A DNA stretch of 43,457 nt from Lachnospiraceae bacterium (GTDB lineage Bacteria; Bacillota; Clostridia; Lachnospirales; Lachnospiraceae): assembly GCA_016280395.1 (NCBI GenBank), contig JAEEGQ010000128.1, positions 1-43,457 of the forward strand, read 5' to 3'. Positions 1 through 7,506 of this stretch are shown here, in pieces. Position numbers and translations under genes: made by a program. The stretch's first letter is position 1, and the number at the start of each line of letters is the position of its first letter. Under the pieces are notes generated by a model. That model did no database searches and was not told the DNA's origin. It saw nothing but the letters and a program-made list of their open reading frames with translations.

Positions 1-140
1 AGATGTGCATGCCCGGCGATAACGTTGAGATGACCATCGAGCTCATCCACCCCATCGCTATGGAGCAGGGTCTTACATTCGCTATCCGCGAAGGTGGCCG
101 TACAGTAGGTTCAGGTAAGGTTGTTTCCATCATCGAGTAA
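1..140 (+). CDS. tuf: Elongation factor Tu, C-terminal fragment
   Basis: Only the last 46 codons are present; the reading frame enters at base 3 and stops with TAA. The visible peptide has the typical end of EF-Tu domain 3 ([14 protein letters not shown], then [19 protein letters not shown], ending VVSIIE). EF-Tu is the cytoplasmic GTPase that brings aminoacyl-tRNA to the ribosome; the GTPase domain lies outside the window. A strong terminator follows directly, so this gene ends its operon. tuf is duplicated in many Firmicutes, which is one possible reason for a sequence to begin here. Confidence 0.95.
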   Translation, partial: MCMPGDNVEMTIELIHPIAMEQGLTFAIREGGRTVGSGKVVSIIE

Positions 141-164
141 TCCAAACAACTTAAAACATCTTCA

Positions 165-195
165 AAGGCTGCAGGGAAACTTGCAGCCTTTTATT
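165..195 (+). terminator. Intrinsic terminator of tuf
   Basis: A 9-bp perfect stem AAGGCTGCA/TGCAGCCTT with an 8-base loop is followed by a T-rich run. It lies 25 bases after the tuf stop codon. Confidence 0.85.
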
Positions 196-278
196 TTTGC
201 CTCAAAAGAGACTTTTGGAACAGCTTTTCCCGGTATCGCCGGAATTTAGCTTTAATGCTAAAAACTTCACGAAACGTG

Positions 279-307
279 TTGCAAACTGTCATGTATTATG
301 CTATAAT
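279..307 (+). promoter_or_regulatory. Sigma-A promoter of the EAL gene
   Basis: TTGCAA (279-284), a 17-base spacer and TATAAT (302-307). Transcription would start near 314 and leave a leader of about 68 bases. The leader can form an imperfect hairpin between 319 and 347 (CACAA/TTGTG core). I see no match to the conserved core of a cyclic-di-GMP riboswitch in it. Confidence 0.8.
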
Positions 308-381
308 CGTAAAAAGAGTCGCACAATGGCGGGAAACGTTGTGACGATTGTTATTTATTTGAAAATGTAAGGGTTTACAAA

Positions 382-2304
382 ATGTCCAAATCTCAAATGA
401 CAATGAAGAAAAGATCACAGATATGTATCGTGGTCATGATCGCCGTACTTCTTGCAAGTACAGTGTTGTTTATCGTTCATTTTCAGGTCCTCAGAAATCT
501 TAATGATAAAAAGGAAAGACTTATTGTTACGGGCGGGTCCGCAGTTGAGATCAGAATGGTCGAAAATGAACTCCAACGGGTCGAAAACACTGTTGTTGTC
601 GCCGCGATCATAGGTATCAACCTGTTTCTTGTCAATGCCGTTCTTGCATTTGTTTTCCACAGGTCTTCCGTCAAGGGTGATAAAACGACCGAGATAATGA
701 AGTCATCCATGCAGATATGCATAATCAGCATGGTAGCGCTTTTTATTGCAGGTTCCGTTTACCTTGGCATCAAATTTTTCCGTCTGAATGAAAAACATAT
801 CGAGTACACCAATATGATCCAAAGCGGGATATCGCCGGCGGATCCTGAATTGGTGCAGTTTGCTGAGGAGATATCCCGCGGAGAAAGAAGGGTGTTCATC
901 TTTGCGGTAATCCTTGCCGCTATAGTAGTGGGAGATTCCATAGTTGCCTTTATCTTCACAAGAGTAAGGCTCAACCAGACCCGGGCAATGGTGTATAAGA
1001 TCGCCTATGAGGATGAGGTCACCGGTCTTCCGACCAAGGCAAAGCACCGTTCCGATCTTGAGGAGTTCTTTAAGAAGCCACGCAGTCCGAGAGCTTATGT
1101 TTCCCTTGATATCTACAATTTCAAGTACATTAACGAGATGTACGGCTATGTTTTCGGCAACTATGTCCTGCGTTATGTTGCCGACGAGATCAGAAAAACG
1201 CTTAAATCCGATGAGCTGTTTGCACGCACAGGCGGTTCGCATTTTGGCCTGCTGCTGCGTTACGATACTGATGAGGCTTTAAGGGACCGTATCCTTGACT
1301 GGTATGAGAAGATCGGAAAGGTACGCACCAAGGAGCGCGCAAACGTTGTTAATATCCAGTTTACCGCAGGTGTCTACAAGATTATGGATAAAACGGTGGA
1401 TCCGGTACGTGCGCGCGAATGCGCAAACGTTGCGAGAGAGAACGCGCCTCATCATTACGACAACACCATCGAATTTTATGATACAAAGCTTCAGGAGCAG
1501 CAGGCATCCCGTGCCGAAATGGAGTTTGAGAGCTCAAAAGCGCTTGAAGACAACGAATTTGTTGTGTTCCTGCAGCCTAAATACTCAACTTCAAGTGAAA
1601 AGATAGTCGGCGCGGAGGCACTTATCCGCTGGAAGCACCATTCCAAGGGGCTTATCCCTCCCAATGACTTTGTACCGCTTTTCGAGTCGAACGGCTTTAT
1701 CGTAAAGATCGATTTCTTTGTGCTCGAAGAGGTTTGCAAGTGCATTAAGAAATGGATCGAAGACGGGGTTGAGCCGGTCGTTGTATCCGTTAATCTTTCG
1801 AGAGTCCACCTTTATGACGGAAACCTTGTCGAGCAGCTTGTGAGCATTGTGGATAAATATGATGTTCCTCACAATCTGATCGAATTTGAGCTGACCGAAA
1901 CGGTGCTCTTTGAAGAGCTCGAATACCTGATCGAAGTTATGAACAAGCTGAAATCCGCAGGATTTATCCTGTCAATGGATGATTTCGGATCCGGATATTC
2001 ATCATTGAACATGCTGAAACGTCTGCCTGTGGATGTCTTAAAGCTTGACAAGGGCTTTATGGACAATTTCCGGAGCGACGAACCCGACGGAAGAGATAAG
2101 GCGATCATCTCGCACGTTATACTTATGGCGAAGGATCTTAATATGGAGGTACTTGCAGAGGGCGTGGAGACCGAGATGCAGCAGAAATTCCTTAAGGATT
2201 CGGAGTGTGATATGATCCAGGGATATTATTATTCAAAGCCCATATCCATCGCGGATTTCGACCTGCTGTTCAGGGGCAGACAAAAGTTCGCACAGGAACG
2301 ATAG
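382..2304 (+). CDS. Membrane cyclic-di-GMP phosphodiesterase (degenerate GGDEF plus EAL)
   Basis: A 640-residue membrane protein. Four hydrophobic segments lie at about 12-36, 70-92, 110-133 and 170-193, and they form two similar halves (QICIVVMIAVLLAS and QICIISMVALFIAG begin the two). A GGDEF fold follows (about 205-365), but its signature is GGSHF at 284-288, so diguanylate cyclase activity is unlikely. The EAL domain (about 380-635) looks active: EAL at 412-414, N471, ELTET 503-507, DDFGSGYSS 533-541, K554, AEGVET 592-597 and QGYY 613-616. The protein should hydrolyse cyclic-di-GMP at the inner membrane, and the GGDEF remnant may sense GTP, as in some related proteins. It has its own promoter and no operon partner. 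The start is placed at the ATG preceded by AAGGG. Confidence 0.9.
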   Translation: MSKSQMTMKKRSQICIVVMIAVLLASTVLFIVHFQVLRNLNDKKERLIVTGGSAVEIRMVENELQRVENTVVVAAIIGINLFLVNAVLAFVFHRSSVKGDKTTEIMKSSMQICIISMVALFIAGSVYLGIKFFRLNEKHIEYTNMIQSGISPADPELVQFAEEISRGERRVFIFAVILAAIVVGDSIVAFIFTRVRLNQTRAMVYKIAYEDEVTGLPTKAKHRSDLEEFFKKPRSPRAYVSLDIYNFKYINEMYGYVFGNYVLRYVADEIRKTLKSDELFARTGGSHFGLLLRYDTDEALRDRILDWYEKIGKVRTKERANVVNIQFTAGVYKIMDKTVDPVRARECANVARENAPHHYDNTIEFYDTKLQEQQASRAEMEFESSKALEDNEFVVFLQPKYSTSSEKIVGAEALIRWKHHSKGLIPPNDFVPLFESNGFIVKIDFFVLEEVCKCIKKWIEDGVEPVVVSVNLSRVHLYDGNLVEQLVSIVDKYDVPHNLIEFELTETVLFEELEYLIEVMNKLKSAGFILSMDDFGSGYSSLNMLKRLPVDVLKLDKGFMDNFRSDEPDGRDKAIISHVILMAKDLNMEVLAEGVETEMQQKFLKDSECDMIQGYYYSKPISIADFDLLFRGRQKFAQER

Positions 2305-2641
2305 TGTTTTTTGTATAGTTTGCACAAAAGGGAAAATTGAAACGAAAGTTGTAGACTGAAATTGTGGATAACTTAGTGAAGCGGCTTCACCTTGTGGATA
2401 AAAGATGCCCTTAAAATGTGTTATCTGCGGGTTTATCCACATTATCCACAATTTTTACCCACTATGGTCGAACAAATTAACTGTCAATAGTGAAAGTTTG
2501 TTTTGTTGAGAATGTAAAATCTGCGTGAAAAGCCCCTTTTTTGCGAAATACTCTTGACAAAATTACTTTCGTAAAATTGCAAATAATTTGTGAAAATATC
2601 AAAAATCTTTTGTGGATAATTATTTGTTTCAGCAAATACAC
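2305..2641. promoter_or_regulatory. AT-rich intergenic region with five DnaA boxes
   Basis: This gene-free stretch between the EAL gene and hpf holds five exact copies of the 9-mer TTATCCACA. Two are on the plus strand (2433-2441 and 2442-2450, directly abutting) and three on the minus strand (2363-2371, 2393-2401, 2611-2619). The last box lies 22 bases upstream of the hpf -35 element. dnaA and dnaN are not in the window, so this is more likely a DnaA-binding regulatory or titration site than the origin. No terminator with a clear T run was found after the EAL gene. Confidence 0.75.
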
Positions 2642-2670
2642 TTGAAAAAATCGAAAAACCATGCTATAAT
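2642..2670 (+). promoter_or_regulatory. Sigma-A promoter of hpf
   Basis: TTGAAA (2642-2647), a 17-base spacer and TATAAT (2665-2670) with an extended TGC just before the -10. The start would be near 2677, giving a leader of about 50 bases. Confidence 0.85.
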
Positions 2671-2726
2671 TATTCTCAAGCAACGGTACCTTTTGTTGCA
2701 ATACAGCCGTAAAGGAGTTGGTGTTT

Positions 2727-3263
2727 ATGAAGTTTGTTATAACAGGCAAGAACATTGAGGTTACAAAGGCTTTAAGAGAGATCATCGAAGAAAAGATTGG
2801 GAAGCTTGAAAGGTACTTCTCAAGCGATACTGAGGCAATTGTCACCTTGAGCGTCCAGAAGGAACACCAGAAGATCGAAGTAACAATCCCGGTAAAAGGT
2901 TCTATCATACGGGCAGAGCAGGAAAGCTCGGATATGTATGCAGCCATAGATCTTGTAGAGGAGATCATAGAAAGGCAGCTTAAGAAATATAAGAACAAGA
3001 TAATCGAATCGAAACAGGATGTTGACAGTTTCTCGAAATCCTTCTATGAGGCAGAGAATATTGATGATGATACTATTGAGATCACAAGGGTCAAGAAATT
3101 TGCCGTAAAACCCATGGATCCCGAAGAAGCCTGCATACAGATGGAGCTCCTCGGACACAGCTTCTATGTATTCCGTAACATGAAGACCGACGAAGTAAAT
3201 GTTGTTTACAAGCGCAAAGGAAAGTTCAATTCCTACGGTCTCATCGAACCCGACAATTTCTGA
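2727..3263 (+). CDS. hpf: Ribosome hibernation promoting factor, long form
   Basis: 178 residues beginning MKFVITGKNIEVT. Residues 1 to about 105 form the S30AE/YfiA fold that binds the 30S decoding site. After a linker, residues about 120-178 (VKKFAVKPMDPEEACIQM onward, with the family-typical HSFYVFRN and VVYKRKGKFNSYGLIEP) form the C-terminal domain that pairs two 30S subunits into 100S dimers. Length matches long HPF proteins of Firmicutes. The ATG at 2727 is chosen because AAAGGAG ends 9 bases before it; in-frame TTG and GTG codons 6-9 bases upstream sit too close to that site. The gene is monocistronic between its own promoter and terminator. A DnaA box just upstream of the promoter suggests a possible link to the replication state. 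Confidence 0.95.
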   Translation: MKFVITGKNIEVTKALREIIEEKIGKLERYFSSDTEAIVTLSVQKEHQKIEVTIPVKGSIIRAEQESSDMYAAIDLVEEIIERQLKKYKNKIIESKQDVDSFSKSFYEAENIDDDTIEITRVKKFAVKPMDPEEACIQMELLGHSFYVFRNMKTDEVNVVYKRKGKFNSYGLIEPDNF

Positions 3264-3282
3264 TAACAGAACAGTACAGAAG

Positions 3283-3320
3283 AGAGGGCGCAGCCGGTAA
3301 CGGCTGCGCCCTCTTCTTTT
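3283..3320 (+). terminator. Intrinsic terminator of hpf
   Basis: A 14-bp perfect stem (AGAGGGCGCAGCCG and its complement) closed by a GTAA tetraloop, followed by TCTTTT. Confidence 0.9.
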
Positions 3321-3349
3321 GCGTCAGCGGGGGCGTTTCCCGGTGACTT
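3321..3349 (-). repeat. Dispersed 29-bp palindromic repeat, copy 1
   Basis: On the minus strand this reads AAGTCACCGGG, AAACG, CCCCCGCTGACGC. It matches the consensus (GAGTCAC-CGGG arm, AAACGAC loop, CCCG-CTGACTC arm) with about three differences. It begins directly after the hpf terminator. Confidence 0.7.
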
Positions 3350-3365
3350 ATTTGTTTTCCGCGGT

Positions 3366-3395
3366 GAGTCAGTTGAGATCGCATCCCGGTGACGC
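3366..3395 (-). repeat. Dispersed palindromic repeat, copy 2 (diverged)
   Basis: Both ends match the repeat (GCGTCACCGGG and ACTGACTC on the minus strand), but the centre differs and the copy is 30 bases long. Confidence 0.5.
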
Positions 3396-3605
3396 ATTTG
3401 TTTTCCGTCGGGATGCCCCGCAGCACGGCCACGAGCGAGGCTTCCGTAGGGAGCCGCAAGTTCGCTCCGGATGCGACGCGCGTTCCGCGCAGCGGACGAG
3501 GGCCATGCCCCGAGAGCGCCAAAGCATCCGCAAAAAGCGACTTGCGGCGAGTAGGAAACGAGCCGTAGTGCAAGGCGGTATCCCGACGGAAAACAAAAAA
3601 AGAGT
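3391..3605. repeat. Large imperfect inverted repeat, no gene
   Basis: The left part (from ATTTGTTTTCCGTCGGGAT near 3396) and the right part (ending ATCCCGACGGAAAACAAA near 3597) are inverted copies. The similarity continues inward with gaps (GCCGCAAGT near 3450 against its complement near 3540). The centre near 3480-3500 is a short GC-rich palindrome. The DNA is richer in GC than its surroundings and is bordered on both sides by the 29-bp repeats. Open frames across it lack ribosome binding sites and resemble nothing I know, so I call no gene. It could be a small non-autonomous mobile element or a structured RNA. Confidence 0.55.
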
Positions 3606-3630
3606 CACCGAGAAACGACCCCGTTGACTC
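3602..3630 (+). repeat. Dispersed 29-bp palindromic repeat, copy 3
   Basis: GAGTCACCGAG, AAACGAC, CCCGTTGACTC. Arms pair over 6 end bases plus an inner segment around a 7-base loop. It lies 9 bases from copy 4 in the same orientation. Confidence 0.8.
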
Positions 3631-3639
3631 AAACAAAAA

Positions 3640-3668
3640 GAGTCACCGGGAAACGACCCCGCTGACTC
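3640..3668 (+). repeat. Dispersed 29-bp palindromic repeat, copy 4
   Basis: Best copy in the window: GAGTCACCGGG, loop AAACGAC, CCCGCTGACTC. It ends 10 bases before the argC stop codon on the opposite strand. Confidence 0.8.
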
Positions 3669-3678
3669 ATTTATGCTG

Positions 3679-4644
3679 TCAAATATTCAATCCTTCAGTC
3701 TCTTTGGCGCCTGTCATGAGGTTCATGCACTGTATTGCCGCGCCGGAAGCACCTTTCCCGAGGTTGTCGAAACGCGCGGAGATTACGGGCCTTTCGTCGT
3801 TACCGTAGATAAGGATCTCCATGCCGTCATAGCCCTTAAGGGTGTTTACAGGCAGAAAATTGCTTGCAACAAGTTCATTTCCTTCGGGAAGAACCCTGAT
3901 AAACGGCTTTTCTGCATAATATTCCTCAAAGTACTGCTGAAGGTCCTTTAAGGAGACGGATCTTGTGAACATACCCTTGTGAAGCGGAACAGTAACGAGC
4001 ATTCCGCAGTAAAAATCGCAGATGTAAGGCAAAAATGCAGGCTCGTGCTCAAGTCCGGGGATTGCCTTCATCTCTCGCAGATGCTTGTGCGCCTGCGCAA
4101 GAGCGTACTGCCGCGGTGAGCAGAGCGGGTCGGGATCGGTAAGGCTGCGCGTTTCTTTGTCTTCGTATGTAGCGATAGCTTTTTTCCCGGCGCCGCTGTA
4201 GCCCGATATCGAAGTGCAGGAAAGCAGGGCATCTTTCGGAAGGAGGCCGCCTGCAACAAGCGGGTAAACAACGGAAATAAAGCCCGATGCGTGGCAGCCG
4301 GGAACAGCAACGCGTTTGCCGTTTATTATCCCTTCCCTGTGAGCGGCGGAAAGCTCCGGGAAACCGTAATTCCAGCCGGGAAGCGTTCTGTGAGCCGTAG
4401 AGGCATCTATTATCTTTGTGTCCGGGTTTTCAACATAGGTGAGAGCCTCTATTGCCGCTGCGTCCGGCAGGCAGAAGAAGGTTATATCCGACTCGTTGAT
4501 CTTTTCCTTTACCGTTGCCGCATCTTTACGCAGCTCAGAAGGGATGGGGATTATCTCGACATCATCCCTGCCGTTGAACCTTTCAAGTATCCGAAGGCCC
4601 GTAGTGCCCTCGGAACCGTTTATAAAAACCTTTGTTTTACTCAT
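3679..4644 (-). CDS. argC: N-acetyl-gamma-glutamyl-phosphate reductase, short type
   Basis: 321 residues. It makes N-acetyl-glutamate semialdehyde by NADPH-dependent reduction, the third step of arginine synthesis in the cytoplasm. GSEGTTG (10-16) is the NADP-binding turn, and the catalytic cysteine is C117 in VPGCHASGF. The length and the GCHASGF context fit the shorter type 2 AGPR family rather than the longer argC of arg operons. The start at 4644 has GGGAGG 7 bases before it; an upstream in-frame ATG has no such site. It stands alone, without other arg genes, and converges on hpf with the repeat region between them. Confidence 0.9.
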   Translation of the reverse strand: MSKTKVFINGSEGTTGLRILERFNGRDDVEIIPIPSELRKDAATVKEKINESDITFFCLPDAAAIEALTYVENPDTKIIDASTAHRTLPGWNYGFPELSAAHREGIINGKRVAVPGCHASGFISVVYPLVAGGLLPKDALLSCTSISGYSGAGKKAIATYEDKETRSLTDPDPLCSPRQYALAQAHKHLREMKAIPGLEHEPAFLPYICDFYCGMLVTVPLHKGMFTRSVSLKDLQQYFEEYYAEKPFIRVLPEGNELVASNFLPVNTLKGYDGMEILIYGNDERPVISARFDNLGKGASGAAIQCMNLMTGAKETEGLNI

Positions 4645-4720
4645 TCCGAATCCTCCCGGTGTATGATAAAAGTATTGATTTTTAGGCATAAAAATGGTTT
4701 AATTATGAATAGATATTCTA

Positions 4721-4747
4721 TGCAAAACCACCATCTTTGCATATAAT
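4721..4747 (+). promoter_or_regulatory. Probable promoter and palindrome ahead of the zinc-ribbon operon
   Basis: TATAAT lies at 4742-4747, but no good -35 hexamer sits at the proper distance. Instead a 21-bp palindrome, TGCAAA-N9-TTTGCA (4721-4741), abuts the -10. It lies between argC and this divergent operon and could be an operator for either gene. Confidence 0.5.
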
Positions 4748-4793
4748 AACAAAAGTTATCTCAAAAATCAATTTATACTTGGAGGTAAAAGGG

Positions 4794-5807
4794 TTGGCTA
4801 AGATAGTAATGGGTTATTGGGATTGCCCAAGCTGCGGCAGGACGGTAAAAGGAAACCTGAGAAACTGTCCCGGCTGTAATGCGGCAAGAGGCGCAGACGT
4901 AAAGTTCTATACGAAAGACGTTGAGTTCCTTTCCGAAGAAGAAGCCGCAAAGATCGGCACCGAGCCCGACTGGCTCTGTGATTACTGCGGCACCTACAAC
5001 AATGCGAAGAACACGCACTGTCAGAGCTGTAACGCGGTAAGGAGCAACGATACAAAGGATTACTTTGAGCAGAATACGGATAAAGACCGTGTTCACGAGA
5101 AAGATACTTCGAAATGGGAATGCGCATACTGCGGAGCACAGAACCCGCAGGATGCCGATCACTGCTTAAGCTGCAAGGCTGCCCGTTCCGAAAAGGTTAA
5201 GGAAGAGGAAAAGAAACCGGCTCCTAAAAAGAAACTTGTTTGGCCGTGGGTACTCCTTGTCATCGCGCTTATCGTTATCGGTGCGTTTATAATAAGGAAC
5301 AAGACAAGAAACGCAACTGCCACCGTCAATGCGATCTCCTATACTTCAAAAGTTTACTTTGAAGAGCTTGCGCCGCGGGAATACGATACCGATGACCGGT
5401 CAAAGATCCCGTCCGACGGCACATTCCTGCGTACCGAGACGAGGACCGTCAAGGTTCCCGTACCGACGTTAAAGGATCTTGGAAACGGCGCCTTTGAAGA
5501 AGTCATAGAGGATCAGGATCAGGAAGTGACCTTCTATGTTTACACCGTTCTCGACTGGCAGGAGGTAAAGAAACCTCTTGAAACAAGCGGAACCGGTAAA
5601 ATACCTTCATACGTAGATCTTTCGGGGGACAGCTCAAAGCGCGAGCTTCGCCGTGAGGTCACCTTCTATGTGGATGTCATGGAAGCTGACGGAAGCAATA
5701 AAAAATATTATATATACGAATCGGATAAGGATCTGCTGAACAAACTTGAGATCGGCGGAAGCTACCAGGTTAAAGTGAACGGATCCCGTCTGATGAGCGT
5801 GGAATGA
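4794..5807 (+). CDS. Membrane protein with three zinc ribbons
   Basis: 337 residues; function unknown. The N-terminal part has three Cys4 modules, each starting W-x-C-x2-C: WDCPSC..CPGC, WLCDYC..CQSC and WECAYC..CLSC. The second and third, with a conserved N after the first Cys pair, resemble RanBP2-type zinc fingers. A Lys/Glu/Pro linker leads to one transmembrane segment (VWPWVLLVIALIVIGAFII, about 153-171), and about 165 residues follow, probably outside the cell, with a beta-rich look. The start is a TTG with GGAGG 8 bases before it. An ATG 57 bases upstream is rejected because it overlaps the promoter. It is the first gene of an operon with an M3 peptidase (7-base gap) and thyA. Confidence 0.75.
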   Translation: MAKIVMGYWDCPSCGRTVKGNLRNCPGCNAARGADVKFYTKDVEFLSEEEAAKIGTEPDWLCDYCGTYNNAKNTHCQSCNAVRSNDTKDYFEQNTDKDRVHEKDTSKWECAYCGAQNPQDADHCLSCKAARSEKVKEEEKKPAPKKKLVWPWVLLVIALIVIGAFIIRNKTRNATATVNAISYTSKVYFEELAPREYDTDDRSKIPSDGTFLRTETRTVKVPVPTLKDLGNGAFEEVIEDQDQEVTFYVYTVLDWQEVKKPLETSGTGKIPSYVDLSGDSSKRELRREVTFYVDVMEADGSNKKYYIYESDKDLLNKLEIGGSYQVKVNGSRLMSVE

Positions 5808-5814
5808 GGAAGAT

Positions 5815-7506
5815 ATGAAATTCAGCGAAATGCCTTATACTAGACCGGACCTTGACGAATACAAGGCGGAATTTGAAAAGCTCATTGCGGCCTTAAAAGC
5901 GGCAAAGTCCGGCGAAGAGCAGTTTGAAGTACACAAAAAGTATTACAGCCTCTATAAAAAATGGCTGACAGCCTCGGTGCTTGTGGAGATCAGACATTCC
6001 ATCAACACCGAAGACAGCTTCTATAAGGGCGAGCAGGACTTCTTTGATGAGAACGGCCCTGTGTTCAATGTGCTCCTGAACAATTACAGAAAAGAGCTTT
6101 ATGAGTCCCCTTACAGGGAATATCTTGAGGAAAAGATCGGCAAAGTGGCCTTTAAGAACATCGAGCTTTCGCTCAAAGCTTTTGATGAGAAGCTGGTTCC
6201 GCTGATGCAGGAGGAAAATAACCTGGTGACGGGCTACGAAGGTCTTCTTGCATCCGCAAAGATCGACTGGGACGGCGAAGTGTTAAATCTCTCAATGCTT
6301 GGAAAATATATGACTTCCGAGGATCGTGACACAAGGATCCGCGCGTGGAAAAAGAACGCGGAGTTCTTTGAGGCTCATGCCGGCGAATTCGACGAATTCT
6401 ATGACAAGCTCGTAAAGAACCGTACGGAACAGGCAAAGATGCTTGGCTTCAAGGATTACACCGAGCTCGGATATCTTCGCATGCAGCGAAACGATTATGG
6501 CGTAAAAGAAGTAGAGGCCTTCAGGGATCAGGTAAAGAAATACCTTGTTCCGCTTGCTGAAAAGCTCCATGACGAAAGACGTGAGCGCTTAGGCCTTGAC
6601 AAGCTCCTGTACTATGATGAAAAAGTAAACTTTAAGAACGGAAATCCCGCTCCCACAGGCACTCCGGACGAGATACTGTCGGAAGGAAAGAAGATGTATT
6701 CCGAGCTGTCGCCCGAGACAAAGGAATTCATGGATTTCATGACGGAAAACGAGCTCTTTGACGTTTATGCACGCAAGGGCAAACGCACCGGCGGCTTCAT
6801 GACTTACCTTCCCGATTACGCTTCTCCCTTTGTTTTTGCCAACTTTAACGGGACAGCGGGTGATGTGGACGTTATAACACACGAGTGCGGACATGCCTTC
6901 CAGGGCTATCTTTCAGGCAAGGATCCGATACTTGAGCACAGCGACATCACAATGGAAACGGCCGAGACCCACTCCATGTCAATGGAATTCTTCACAGAAC
7001 CGTGGATGGAGAGATTCTTCGGTGACAGGTACAAGGATTATATAACCATGCATCTCGAGGAGGCTGTCACTTTTATCCCCTACGGCTGCATGGTGGACGA
7101 ATTCCAGCACATTGTTTATGCAAACCCGGGAATGACACCTGCGGAACGCAAAGCGGCCTGGAGAGGCCTTGAGAGAGTTTATAAGCCGCATCTCGATTAT
7201 GAGGGCTGCGAATACCTCGAAGCGGGCGGATTCTGGCAGCGCCAGCACCATATCTACTCCCTGCCTTTCTACTACATAGACTACTGTATCGCCCAGACGG
7301 ATGCGCTGCAGTATAAGGTATGGATGGACCGCGATTACAAGGCTGCGTGGAAGAGTTACCTTGAATTCTGCTATCTTTCCGCGTCAGGGTTCTTCAGCGA
7401 CATGATAAAACAGGTCGGATTAAAGAGTCCCTTTGAAGCGGGCTGCTTAGAGGAGATAGCCAAAGGTATAAGTGAAAAGCTTAAGAATCCGGGAGGCACC
7501 AAATGA
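5815..7506 (+). CDS. M3 family oligoendopeptidase
   Basis: 563 residues, a cytoplasmic zinc metallopeptidase of the thimet/PepF family (M3) that cuts short peptides. The zinc motif HECGH is at 356-360, and the downstream glutamate region METAETHSMSMEFF fits the third zinc ligand. There is no signal peptide. The length is close to that of other bacterial M3 oligoendopeptidases. The gene starts 7 bases after the zinc-ribbon gene with GAGGA as ribosome binding site, and its stop overlaps the thyA start (ATGA), so translation of the two is probably coupled. Confidence 0.93.
   Translation: MKFSEMPYTRPDLDEYKAEFEKLIAALKAAKSGEEQFEVHKKYYSLYKKWLTASVLVEIRHSINTEDSFYKGEQDFFDENGPVFNVLLNNYRKELYESPYREYLEEKIGKVAFKNIELSLKAFDEKLVPLMQEENNLVTGYEGLLASAKIDWDGEVLNLSMLGKYMTSEDRDTRIRAWKKNAEFFEAHAGEFDEFYDKLVKNRTEQAKMLGFKDYTELGYLRMQRNDYGVKEVEAFRDQVKKYLVPLAEKLHDERRERLGLDKLLYYDEKVNFKNGNPAPTGTPDEILSEGKKMYSELSPETKEFMDFMTENELFDVYARKGKRTGGFMTYLPDYASPFVFANFNGTAGDVDVITHECGHAFQGYLSGKDPILEHSDITMETAETHSMSMEFFTEPWMERFFGDRYKDYITMHLEEAVTFIPYGCMVDEFQHIVYANPGMTPAERKAAWRGLERVYKPHLDYEGCEYLEAGGFWQRQHHIYSLPFYYIDYCIAQTDALQYKVWMDRDYKAAWKSYLEFCYLSASGFFSDMIKQVGLKSPFEAGCLEEIAKGISEKLKNPGGTK

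Noticed and set aside
314-381. Cyclic-di-GMP riboswitch before the EAL gene
   Set aside because: The leader is short and has only one imperfect hairpin, without the conserved two-helix core of known classes.
2305-2726. Chromosomal origin of replication
   Set aside because: Five DnaA boxes are present, but dnaA, dnaN, rpmH and gyrase genes are all absent and no clear unwinding element with trios was found; a regulatory or titration site is more likely.
3241-3636. Overlapping open frames of about 90-130 residues in the repeat region after hpf
   Set aside because: They read through the inverted repeat on both strands, lack ribosome binding sites and have no recognisable protein features.
3321-3668. 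CRISPR array
   Set aside because: The palindromic repeats are unevenly spaced, in both orientations and also dispersed over 30 kb; there are no cas genes.
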